Origin: Arcobacter sp.
Lineage (GTDB): Bacteria > Campylobacterota > Campylobacteria > Campylobacterales > Arcobacteraceae
Direction: 5' to 3'
DNA length: 58,162 nucleotides
Assembly: GCA_002869565.1 (NCBI GenBank)
Contig: PKUJ01000026.1
Span: forward strand, 634-58,795
Below the pieces are notes generated by a model that did not search any database, was not told the DNA's origin, and saw only the letters and a program-made list of their open reading frames with translations. The position numbers and the translations under genes are program-made. This document shows, in pieces, positions 8,447 through 15,343 of this stretch (the stretch's first letter is position 1; each line of letters starts with the position of its first letter).

Positions 8447-9055
8447 TTATTTTAGCAATTTCTTAATAATCTCAAACAGAGTTTTTTCTGCATCTTTCAA
8501 AGTTTTACCAAAAGTTATTACCCCTTCAAAATGACCTTTCATAACAAAAGCATTATTTAAAAAAGGGTCTATATCTTTATAAATCTTTTTTACATCTTCA
8601 ACCATTTCTAGGGTTCCATATGGTGTATCATTTGTACTTAAATATCCATTTTTAAGCATATAATCCCATAATTTTTCATTGTGTACATGAATAACAGCAT
8701 TTATTTGAGAATCTAAACTATAAATACATGCATGAGTTATAGCTTCACTACTTGGTTTTGCTGGACCTATTGCATATGTTGTAAATTTTTTAAAATCTAC
8801 TTTTTTAACAAGTGAATAATAATTTGGATTTAACTTGGGAATTTCTCCTGTTTGAGTTGAAGTAATTACAAATGAATTTTTCTTTTTATATCTTAGAGAA
8901 ATATTCCCAAAGCCAATACCATCACAATAAGCACCAATCAAACCTAAAGAGTATAATCTACTTCTAACTTTTTCAATCTTATTACACTCTTTAACTGCAA
9001 GCTCTTTTGTTCTTGTATATTTTAATTCGTATTTAACAACACCTTCATCAATCAT
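8447..9055 (-). CDS. Class II aldolase, likely 5-methylthioribulose-1-phosphate aldolase
   Basis: A 202-residue class II aldolase/adducin-fold enzyme. Zinc ligands are visible as HVH (His123, His125) and a later His in KGHFEGVITFG (His175); the acid Glu104 lies in PSSEAITH. The gene overlaps mtnA by four bases and is the third gene of a mtnK-mtnA-aldolase operon. In known pathways this position is filled either by MtnB (dehydratase of the full methionine salvage route) or by an aldolase that splits methylthioribulose-1-phosphate into dihydroxyacetone phosphate and methylthioacetaldehyde (DHAP shunt). No mtnC or mtnD is present nearby, which favours the aldolase, but sequence alone does not settle it. 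Confidence 0.75.
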   Translation of the reverse strand: MIDEGVVKYELKYTRTKELAVKECNKIEKVRSRLYSLGLIGAYCDGIGFGNISLRYKKKNSFVITSTQTGEIPKLNPNYYSLVKKVDFKKFTTYAIGPAKPSSEAITHACIYSLDSQINAVIHVHNEKLWDYMLKNGYLSTNDTPYGTLEMVEDVKKIYKDIDPFLNNAFVMKGHFEGVITFGKTLKDAEKTLFEIIKKLLK

Positions 9056-10134
9056 TTATTTTCCTTAAACATCTTATAAATTGAGTTTTCATCTGTTTTA
9101 CATACACCTTTTTCTGTTATAAGAGCTGTTACAAGTCTTGCAGGAGTAATATCGAAACCATAATTTACAGCTTTTGAAGTAAGAGGCGTAAGTAATAACT
9201 CTTCTACAACACCTTGTTTATTTAAACCTTTGATATATTTAACCTCATCTTCACTTCTTGTTTCAATTGGAATATCTCTTACTCCATCTTTTATTTCAAA
9301 ATCAAGTGTACCTTCTGGTATTGCTACATAAAAAGGAATGTCATTGTCCTTTGCAGCAAGTGCTTTTAGATATGTTCCAATTTTGTTTGCAACATCTCCA
9401 TTTGCACTTACTCTATCAGCTCCTACGATACAAACATCGACTAAACCTTGTTGCATTAAATATCCACCTGTATTATCAGGAATAACAGTATGATTTATAT
9501 CACTTTGAGTTAATTCCCAAGCAGTCAAATTTGCCCCTTGATTTCTTGGTCTTGTTTCATCCACATAAACATGAATATCAATTCCTCTTCTTTTTGCTTC
9601 ATAAATTGGAGCTAACGCTGAACCTTCATCTACAATTGCAAGCCATCCTGCATTACAATGAGTTAAAACATTGATTGAAGTTTTATTCTTTTTTTTCATA
9701 ATATCTCCAAAAATATCACAACCGTATTTTGATATCAATAAACTACGTTCGGCATCTTCATCACATATTTTTATAGCTTCATTTTTAGCTAGTTCCAACA
9801 AGTTTACATCTGCATTTGCATTTAATATTCCCTCAAGCATAATATCAACTGCCCACATAAGATTTACAGCAGTTGGTCTTGATTCTCTAATCTCTTTAGA
9901 TTTTTCAACTATATATTTTAAATCTTGATTTTCTTTAACTGCTAAATAAACTCCTAGTGCACCAATATTTCCAATAACTCCCGCACCACGTACAATCATA
10001 TCTTTAATAGCAACTATTGCATCATCTGCACTTTTTAAAAGAACTGTCTCTTCTATAAATGGTAATTTAGTTTGATCTATAACTTCTACAAATCCATCAT
10101 CATCTATCCAAAATGCTTTATATTTCCCATTCAT
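9052..10134 (-). CDS. mtnA: S-methyl-5-thioribose-1-phosphate isomerase
   Basis: A 360-residue isomerase that opens methylthioribose-1-phosphate to methylthioribulose-1-phosphate. The family landmarks are present: VRGAGVIGN for the usual RGAPAIG, LTHCNAG with catalytic Cys160, DETRPRNQGANLTAWEL, and VGADRVSANGDVANKIGTY with Asp240. Cys and Asp fall at the same numbers as in the well-studied Bacillus enzyme. It overlaps the kinase gene upstream and the aldolase gene downstream by four bases each (ATGA), so the three are one translationally coupled unit for using the 5'-methylthioadenosine by-product of polyamine synthesis and related reactions. Length is normal for the family. Confidence 0.92.
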   Translation of the reverse strand: MNGKYKAFWIDDDGFVEVIDQTKLPFIEETVLLKSADDAIVAIKDMIVRGAGVIGNIGALGVYLAVKENQDLKYIVEKSKEIRESRPTAVNLMWAVDIMLEGILNANADVNLLELAKNEAIKICDEDAERSLLISKYGCDIFGDIMKKKNKTSINVLTHCNAGWLAIVDEGSALAPIYEAKRRGIDIHVYVDETRPRNQGANLTAWELTQSDINHTVIPDNTGGYLMQQGLVDVCIVGADRVSANGDVANKIGTYLKALAAKDNDIPFYVAIPEGTLDFEIKDGVRDIPIETRSEDEVKYIKGLNKQGVVEELLLTPLTSKAVNYGFDITPARLVTALITEKGVCKTDENSIYKMFKENK

Positions 10135-11357
10135 TTAGTTTTTTCCTTAATAATATGTAATACTGTACTTACTTTTGTAATCTCATTATTTTTCTTCACA
10201 AACATTTTAGCAATTTCAAGTGTCATTTCAATTGCATTATCTCTTATTTTCTCATCTTCTATATTTCGTATCTCAGCAACACCTGCTATTCCAAACATTC
10301 TTCTTGCCATTTTACATCCAGCAAAGGCAAGTGAATCTTGAAAAATACCTAACATAAACTCTCTTCTAAAATCTTCTAAATCATATTCATGCATATAATT
10401 TTTTGTAAATAAACTTGATTCTTCTTGTTTATTCCACAAAAATAAAAATTTCTCTTCAAATTTAGTTAATACATCCTCGATTACTTTTAAAATCCATTCT
10501 TTATAATCATCTTTTGAACCTAAGGCTACATGTGAAGTATAAGACATAATAAGATTTCCAATAAGTGCACCAATATCAAAGCCAAATGGTCCCACAAAAG
10601 CAAATTCAGGGTCTATAACATATGTTTCTTCCTCATTTAACATAATAGATCCAGTATGCAAATCTCCATGCAATAAAGCATCACTTTGTGTCATAAATTT
10701 ATACTTATAATTTAAGACTGCCTTTTTAAATTTTATATCCTCAAAAAGTTCTTTTGCAAGCTTATGATTATTTGCATATTCATCATTTGTTTCATGTTCC
10801 ATAAAAGCAAAAGTAAATACGAAATCTTCTGTTAATTTACATAATTGGGTATTTGAATTATATTTATTAATCAATTCTCTTTTTTGTGTTGAATCAAGAT
10901 GTAAAGATGAAGTTTTGAATAAGTTTTGGGCTAAATATGTCGAAATTTGTTCTGCAAAATTTGGATAGATAGTTTTTTGAATCATACCTTCTCTCATTAT
11001 TATATGCTTATCTAAGTACTCCATAATAACACAACTCATTTCTTCACTTGTATGATATAATTTTGGAATAAAGGATGATGCGATTTTAGAAAATTGTTCT
11101 AATGCTCTAATTTCAAAAGTCATTCTTTCTCTACTCAAAGGATACTCTTCTCCAACACACCTTAAATAAGGAACTGCTTGTTTGAGAATTAAAGCTTTTT
11201 TGGGATGTTCAATGGATTTTATAATAAATACATAATTTAGATTTCCATCTCCAATTTCATCAATATATAAATCATCACTTCCAAAGTACTCTCTAATATT
11301 ATTTATCGAATTAATGTACTTTACAATATTGTTTTTATTTAAAATCTCATATTCCAT
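10131..11357 (-). CDS. mtnK: S-methyl-5-thioribose kinase
   Basis: A 408-residue kinase of the aminoglycoside phosphotransferase-like fold. The catalytic loop LLHGDLHTGSIM (HGDLHTG at 230-236) is diagnostic for MtnK, and the metal-binding Asp lies in VIDPEFAFVGPFGFDIGA (Asp250). It phosphorylates methylthioribose at C1 to feed MtnA. It is the first gene of the operon, with its ATG at 11357 and a GAGGTTA ribosome binding site. Its presence means methylthioadenosine must first be cleaved by a nucleosidase (Pfs type), which is encoded elsewhere if at all; no methylthioadenosine phosphorylase is needed. Confidence 0.92.
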   Translation of the reverse strand: MEYEILNKNNIVKYINSINNIREYFGSDDLYIDEIGDGNLNYVFIIKSIEHPKKALILKQAVPYLRCVGEEYPLSRERMTFEIRALEQFSKIASSFIPKLYHTSEEMSCVIMEYLDKHIIMREGMIQKTIYPNFAEQISTYLAQNLFKTSSLHLDSTQKRELINKYNSNTQLCKLTEDFVFTFAFMEHETNDEYANNHKLAKELFEDIKFKKAVLNYKYKFMTQSDALLHGDLHTGSIMLNEEETYVIDPEFAFVGPFGFDIGALIGNLIMSYTSHVALGSKDDYKEWILKVIEDVLTKFEEKFLFLWNKQEESSLFTKNYMHEYDLEDFRREFMLGIFQDSLAFAGCKMARRMFGIAGVAEIRNIEDEKIRDNAIEMTLEIAKMFVKKNNEITKVSTVLHIIKEKTK

Positions 11358-11546
11358 AATTAACCTCTTAGTGTAGTTTTACTAATAAGTAATTTACTCT
11401 AAAAAGACTTAATAAATTAGTATATGTTGAAATATACGGCAAAGTTCACTTTATTTATTCCATAATTCCTTAAGGTTTATGTAACTTTGCAGTTTTTACT
11501 TTTTGAACACTTTGTGGAACATGGAAAATTAATATCAGTGATTCAT

Positions 11547-11598
11547 GTTCCAAAAGTAAGAGGTTATGAAAAAGATTTTTCAGAATTTTGTGTCCTAT
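11547..11598 (+). repeat. Direct repeat, copy 1 (left of the OST-HTH gene)
   Basis: Aligned without gaps to 12728-12778, the first 50 bases are 40 identical by hand count, with best conservation in TTCAGAATTTTGTNTCCT. The two copies lie in the same orientation on either side of the gene at 11711-12526. Confidence 0.6.
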
Positions 11599-11623
11599 CT
11601 CATATTGATAGATCAATTTGAGA
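11598..11623. repeat. Near-perfect 26-base palindrome
   Basis: TCTCATATTGAT / ATCAATTTGAGA arms (11 of 12 pairs) around AG. It follows repeat copy 1 directly. It could be an operator, a transcript end or a recombination-related inverted repeat; no T tract follows. Confidence 0.55.
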
Positions 11624-11710
11624 TAAAAGTATTTACATAATGTCAGACAAGGTAAGATTTAAACTTATAATAGATTGTGCTACTCTATACTTCCTATGTA
11701 TTGGTAAAAT

Positions 11711-12526
11711 CTATTTCTCAATTTTAAAGTTAGATTTTATTCTATATAAAGTTGAACTACTGTTCTCTTTTTCTTCTTCACGTAACTCAAATATCTCTGT
11801 TTCAATAAGAAGCTGCTTTAACGATTTACATTTATATTTTGTTTTTAACAACTTCATCTCCTTAGAACAAGTTTCTCTAATAACTTGGCCTAATCTACTA
11901 AGTGAAGCCCAACCATCTGGTCTAACAATTTGATCAAACTTATCAATAATTACTATTACTAACTCACTATTTTGTAACCAACATAAATCCACACCCTTTT
12001 TAAACTCATCAGATTTTAAGGTATGAATAAAAGCCTTTTTTGAGTCTTCTATCATTTCTACAATTGCACTTAAATCATTAATCTCTAATTTAACACGCTT
12101 TTTTTGCTCATCAAGTGTTTTTACTATTTCCATGCAACTTTCAACTGAGTTCACATTAAAATTCAAGTAAGAGTGATGGACTAAGTCATTTCTTTCTTCT
12201 AATAAAGTTTTTAACAATTTAGATTTATTTTCTAAATAAGATGGTGATAATTCTAAATGAAAAGATATAAATGGCTCTTTTGAAGTATCAATATTATGTG
12301 TTGATTTATTTTCTTGCAAGTTTAAATATTCATTTAATAATTGTCCCATTGTATTATTATTCAAATTATCAATTAATATTTTATTGTTTTCTTTCAGCTT
12401 GCTAACATGTGAAGCAGTTTTTTTAAAGTGATTAATATATTTAAGTATAGATTCTATTTTTTGAAAGAGCATTATATTTTCACCCATTCTTTTATATATT
12501 TCATTTCTAGAATTTTCTAAACTCAA
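11711..12526 (-). CDS. HEPN-like / OST-HTH (LOTUS) domain protein
   Basis: A 271-residue cytoplasmic protein. Residues 204-264 (from DGWASLSRLGQVI through the KSLKQLLIE and FELRE region to YRIKS) fit the OST-HTH/LOTUS fold, an RNA-binding winged helix known to bind structured RNA and often fused to nucleases. The N-terminal 180 residues are helical and carry RNDLVH at 112-117, matching the R-x4-H pattern (polar residue after R) of HEPN ribonucleases. A HEPN-type RNase guided by an OST-HTH domain is therefore a plausible reading, but HEPN assignment from one motif is weak. The gene stands alone in an accessory patch, flanked by diverged direct repeats, suggesting acquisition. Confidence 0.7.
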   Translation of the reverse strand: MSLENSRNEIYKRMGENIMLFQKIESILKYINHFKKTASHVSKLKENNKILIDNLNNNTMGQLLNEYLNLQENKSTHNIDTSKEPFISFHLELSPSYLENKSKLLKTLLEERNDLVHHSYLNFNVNSVESCMEIVKTLDEQKKRVKLEINDLSAIVEMIEDSKKAFIHTLKSDEFKKGVDLCWLQNSELVIVIIDKFDQIVRPDGWASLSRLGQVIRETCSKEMKLLKTKYKCKSLKQLLIETEIFELREEEKENSSSTLYRIKSNFKIEK

Positions 12527-12867
12527 TAAATAACCTTTTATATAGCACTTTAGGATTTATATATTTTATCTAAATATATCAAAGAATAACAAGAATTATC
12601 TGCCTACAGTTTAAAGGATATAGAAATGATATAATTTTTATATCTGAATATTAGTTCAATAACCTGTAGTTTTGGAGATGTTCAACAATTCAATTCTTTT
12701 TGGAACAAGCTATTTTTTGTAAAAACTGCTCCAAATGTAAGAAATTAAGGAAAATAATGTTCAGAATTTTGTATCCTAAAAAGTGTTGACAAATCAAAAA
12801 GCCTTTTAAGAGCAAATAAAATAATTATAATATGAATGGGCACTTTTCATTTGAAATCTATTTAGTG
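12527..12867. other. Intergenic region with repeat copy 2
   Basis: No gene recognised. Holds the second copy of the direct repeat and, at 12661-12675, AACCTGTAGTTTTGGA, which recurs as AACCTGTAGTTTTTGGA at about 14539. The left part presumably carries the promoter of the OST-HTH gene; ACCTTTTA-type sequence just after its start complements a TAAAAGGT ribosome binding site. Confidence 0.4.
12728..12778 (+). repeat. Direct repeat, copy 2 (right of the OST-HTH gene)
   Basis: Diverged copy of 11547-11598. Here the coding-like frame of copy 1 is broken by in-frame stops, so if the segment was ever coding, this copy is decayed. Confidence 0.6.
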
Positions 12868-13068
12868 TTAAATTTTACAAGTATCAGTTGATAATGTTGT
12901 GCCATAGGAACCTTGTTCTTTTAAATATTTAAGCTCTTCTTTTTCAAAGTCATCTAGTTTGTCTTTAGATTCTAACTCTATAATTCTTTTTTCAATTTCT
13001 GGATCATTATATTTTGCACAACCAGCAAATATAGCGATAGATAATAATATAAGAAATAAACCTTTCAT
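12868..13068 (-). CDS. Small lipoprotein
   Basis: A 66-residue protein with a lipoprotein signal (hydrophobic stretch, lipobox FAGC with Cys17) followed by a short, highly charged segment rich in Glu, Lys and Asp that is probably helical (PEIEKRIIELESKDKLDDFE). A second Cys lies near the C-terminus (DTCKI). GAGGAGTT precedes the ATG, a strong ribosome binding site. No family recognised. Position in the accessory patch between the OST-HTH gene and a homopolymer-containing region gives no clear functional clue. Likely anchored in the outer or inner membrane. Confidence 0.7.
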   Translation of the reverse strand: MKGLFLILLSIAIFAGCAKYNDPEIEKRIIELESKDKLDDFEKEELKYLKEQGSYGTTLSTDTCKI

Positions 13069-13496
13069 AATAACTCCTCTTATTTTTTATATTATATATA
13101 AAGATAAGAGAAAATATTCTTAACTGTAAAATTAATGAGTATAGGTATGTAATAAATTGAGTCTTTTTAGGAACTAAAACGGGACTTGAAATTAATTTTA
13201 TGGGTCTCAAATAGGACTTTAAATTGACTTTTTTAATAAAGTTAAAGCAAGAATAAAAATTAAATAGAAAAAATTGTTTGGAGTTAAAAAAAAGGGGGGG
13301 GGTGAAATTGTTGAAGGTTATGAAGTAGAAAGAGATAAGCAAGATGCTTATTTAGAAGATACAGTTACCCCCCCCTGAAAAATTGGAATGTTTATAAATA
13401 TTTAAATAATGCTTACGTAACTAAATTTAATATAATATTAAGCTTGTTTTTATTTATGTATGTAACAATTATTTTATTAAATAAAAAGGACTCCCT
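13069..13496. other. Intergenic region with homopolymer tracts
   Basis: No intact gene. Between 13260 and 13380 a plus-strand frame opens after a TAG and reads through A8-G9 to a TGA just after C8, with a protein-like stretch (EIVEGYEVERDKQDAYLED) of unknown family. Left of it lie two similar segments (GGGACTTGAAATTA, GGACTTTAAATTGA) about 37 bases apart. The right end carries the promoter and AAAAGGA ribosome binding site of the next gene. Confidence 0.4.
13294..13375 (+). repeat. G9 and C8 homopolymer tracts bracketing a short open frame
   Basis: Nine G at 13294-13302 (after eight A) and eight C at 13368-13375, in DNA that is otherwise very poor in G and C. Such tracts are the usual slipped-strand switches of Campylobacterota contingency genes. 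Here they frame a fragment, not a complete gene. Confidence 0.6.
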
Positions 13497-14129
13497 ATGA
13501 ATTCCAATAGAAGATTATTAATAAAGCAAGCAGCAATACTAAGTTTTGCATTAGGAGTGAATGCTAATGCTTCAAAAGTAAAAGAAAAAACAATAAATAC
13601 TGATGTAGATTATAGATACAGCCCTCAATTTTACATAGGTAACCCAAATGCAAAAACTAGAATTGATTTTTTATATTCTGTAAGATGTAAAGATACTAGA
13701 AAATTTACAAAAGACATTTTAAATGATTTGGTAAAAAGTGCATACAAAAGTAATGAACTATGTATAATCTTTCATCATATAGTGAAACAAACAGATAAAG
13801 AACTTGCTTCTGCGATAGAACTAATGAATGTAAGTCCAGATAAATACCCATATTTGATGTATTCATTATTAAATTGGTCAGGAAGAAAAGGGAAAGGAAT
13901 TGGGATTAAAAGAACAAAAAAATTTAAAAAAAAGTTAGGTTATCCAAATGATGGAAGTTTCAATTCTGAAAATGCTAAATTAATGTTATCAGTTATACGT
14001 ATACATGCAGAAGAAAATGGTGTTATTGAATCTCCTTCAGTTTTTATTAATAATAAACTTCATGGTATGCAATTGGATAGAGAAGCTTTTTTAACAATTT
14101 TAGAAGATGAAACAGGATATATATTATGA
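13497..14129 (+). CDS. Exported DsbA-like thioredoxin-fold protein, twin-arginine-type leader
   Basis: A 210-residue protein. The leader NRRLLIKQAAILSFALG resembles a Tat signal, with cleavage near ANA (about residue 24). The mature part fits the DsbA-like thioredoxin fold of the Thioredoxin_4 type: an N-terminal YIGNPNAKTRIDFLYS strand region, an active-site helix, a helical insert, and the cis-Pro loop SPSVFINNKLHG. The usual CxxC is replaced by CKDT, leaving one Cys at the active site, so it cannot cycle as a normal dithiol oxidase; isomerase, mixed-disulfide chaperone or non-redox roles are possible. AAAAGGA precedes the start. It overlaps the next gene by four bases, so the two products probably act together. 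Confidence 0.75.
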   Translation: MNSNRRLLIKQAAILSFALGVNANASKVKEKTINTDVDYRYSPQFYIGNPNAKTRIDFLYSVRCKDTRKFTKDILNDLVKSAYKSNELCIIFHHIVKQTDKELASAIELMNVSPDKYPYLMYSLLNWSGRKGKGIGIKRTKKFKKKLGYPNDGSFNSENAKLMLSVIRIHAEENGVIESPSVFINNKLHGMQLDREAFLTILEDETGYIL

Positions 14130-14476
14130 AAAATCAAAATATTACAATTAATAGTTCGAGAAGAAAATTAGTGATTACTTCCTCAATCGTCACAGCAAGT
14201 GCAATTTTATTGCCTTATTCGCTTCAGGCATGCGATAGTGGTGATTTTGGGAAAACTGCAAGATCTATTATATCTTCAGCATTTAAAGGTGGAAGTTCAG
14301 CATTAATAGCAAGTACTATAATAGCATCTAACCCGATATCAGGAGTGATTTTAGGTGCTATTGCAGTTGGTGTTGCTGTATCAGCAATTAGTGATGGGAA
14401 TGATGCAGTAAATGAAATAGGGAAACTATATACGTGTGTTGAGTCTGAATTAAATAATGCAATCAACAAACTATGA
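14126..14476 (+). CDS. Small Gly/Ala-rich exported protein, twin-arginine-type leader
   Basis: A 116-residue protein. The leader carries SSRRKLVITSS followed by a hydrophobic stretch ending near LQA, a good Tat-type signal. The mature part of about 80 residues has a Cys at its very start (ACDSGDFGK), a long hydrophobic Gly/Ala/Ile-rich centre (for example GVILGAIAVGVAVSA) with small-residue spacing that suits a membrane hairpin, and a second Cys near the end (YTCVES). An end-to-end disulfide is possible. Translationally coupled to the DsbA-like protein. No family recognised. The composition recalls pore-forming or bacteriocin-like peptides, but this is only a resemblance. Confidence 0.65.
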   Translation: MKNQNITINSSRRKLVITSSIVTASAILLPYSLQACDSGDFGKTARSIISSAFKGGSSALIASTIIASNPISGVILGAIAVGVAVSAISDGNDAVNEIGKLYTCVESELNNAINKL

Positions 14477-14643
14477 TTCGGCTAGAATAATTTATACTTA
14501 GAATTTAAAAGTATCTAAGTAAAAATAACAAGTTCAAGAACCTGTAGTTTTTGGAACTTTCTCTAAGTTTCAAACTAAATTGTTGAATTATGATATAACT
14601 TTAATGACTATGGTTTACTGACACTAAACTATGAACGATTTCC

Positions 14644-14667
14644 GATAAGAAGTTTTAACTTCTTATC
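14644..14667. terminator. Hairpin after yajQ
   Basis: Perfect 11-base arms (GATAAGAAGTT / AACTTCTTATC) with a 2-base loop, just past the minus-strand yajQ stop. The T tract is weak. Confidence 0.5.
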
Positions 14668-14669
14668 TA

Positions 14670-15167
14670 TTATCTAAAATTATCAAATATTAATGGAGAT
14701 TTAAAATCAAGTGATTTTAAATGTTTCATAATAGTTTGTAAATCATCAATGTTTTTTCCAGTAATTCTAATTTCATCACCTTGATTTACAGCTTTAACTT
14801 TAAGTTTTAAATTTTTAATTTCTAATTGTATTTTTTTAGCTTCATCTTGTTTTATCGAATCAACAATTGCATAAACATATTTTCTATTTCCACCAGAACA
14901 ATCATCTTTTTTTGCTTCATCTAAAGAGTTAATTGAAACACCTCTTTTATTCATATGAGTAATCATAATATCATAAATTGCATCTACTTTATTATCACTT
15001 GAAGATGTGATAGTCAATGTTTTTGCACCTTGGTTAAAATCAATCTCTTTTATGATACCTTTAAAATCATATCTATTATCAACCTCTTTTTGAGCTTGTA
15101 TTACTGCATTTTTCATTTCTTGCATGTCAAGTTTTGCAGATATATCAAATTGATGTTCTTTTGCCAT
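14670..15167 (-). CDS. yajQ: YajQ family nucleotide-binding protein
   Basis: A 165-residue cytoplasmic protein that matches the YajQ family along its whole length: N-terminal HQFDISAKLDMQEMKNAV, then EVDNRYDFKG, a central basic NRKYVYAIV, and the C-terminal HLKSLDFKSPLIFDNFR. YajQ proteins bind cyclic di-GMP (shown in Xanthomonas relatives) and have been linked to transcription and RNA binding. Length is normal (about 160). It is a single-gene unit. In this neighbourhood it adds another possible cyclic-di-GMP component besides the HD-GYP and EAL proteins. Confidence 0.93.
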   Translation of the reverse strand: MAKEHQFDISAKLDMQEMKNAVIQAQKEVDNRYDFKGIIKEIDFNQGAKTLTITSSSDNKVDAIYDIMITHMNKRGVSINSLDEAKKDDCSGGNRKYVYAIVDSIKQDEAKKIQLEIKNLKLKVKAVNQGDEIRITGKNIDDLQTIMKHLKSLDFKSPLIFDNFR

Positions 15168-15314
15168 ATTAGTTCCTAAAAAGTTTTATTTTATTATAGA
15201 AGATTTATAATTGCATAACTATTAAACTAAGGCTTATAAAAAGAAAAAAATAGTCAAAAGTTATTGTTTATAGGCATAAAATATAAGGTAAATTTGAAAG
15301 AGTAACTTAGTAAA

Positions 15315-15343
15315 AGATAAAAGGAGAAAAACTCCTTTTATCT
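15315..15343 (-). terminator. Terminator of uraA
   Basis: Perfect 12-base arms (AGATAAAAGGAG / CTCCTTTTATCT), 5-base loop, followed on the minus strand by TTTTAC; it starts at the uraA stop codon. Confidence 0.75.

Larger units (their letters stand above)
11358..11710. other. Intergenic region with a degraded coding-like segment
   Basis: No intact gene. On the plus strand a short open stretch from about 11470 to a TGA near 11620 reads like protein (for example HVPKVRGYEKDFSEF) but lacks a start and has no family I know; it looks like a gene fragment. It contains the first copy of a repeat and ends in a strong palindrome. Right of it no signal was seen up to the stop of the next gene. Confidence 0.4.

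Noticed and set aside
13007-13342. Minus-strand open frame of 111 codons across the homopolymer region
   Set aside because: It reads a Phe/Tyr/Ile-rich low-complexity sequence from reverse-strand AT-rich DNA, overlaps the lipoprotein gene and has no ribosome binding site.
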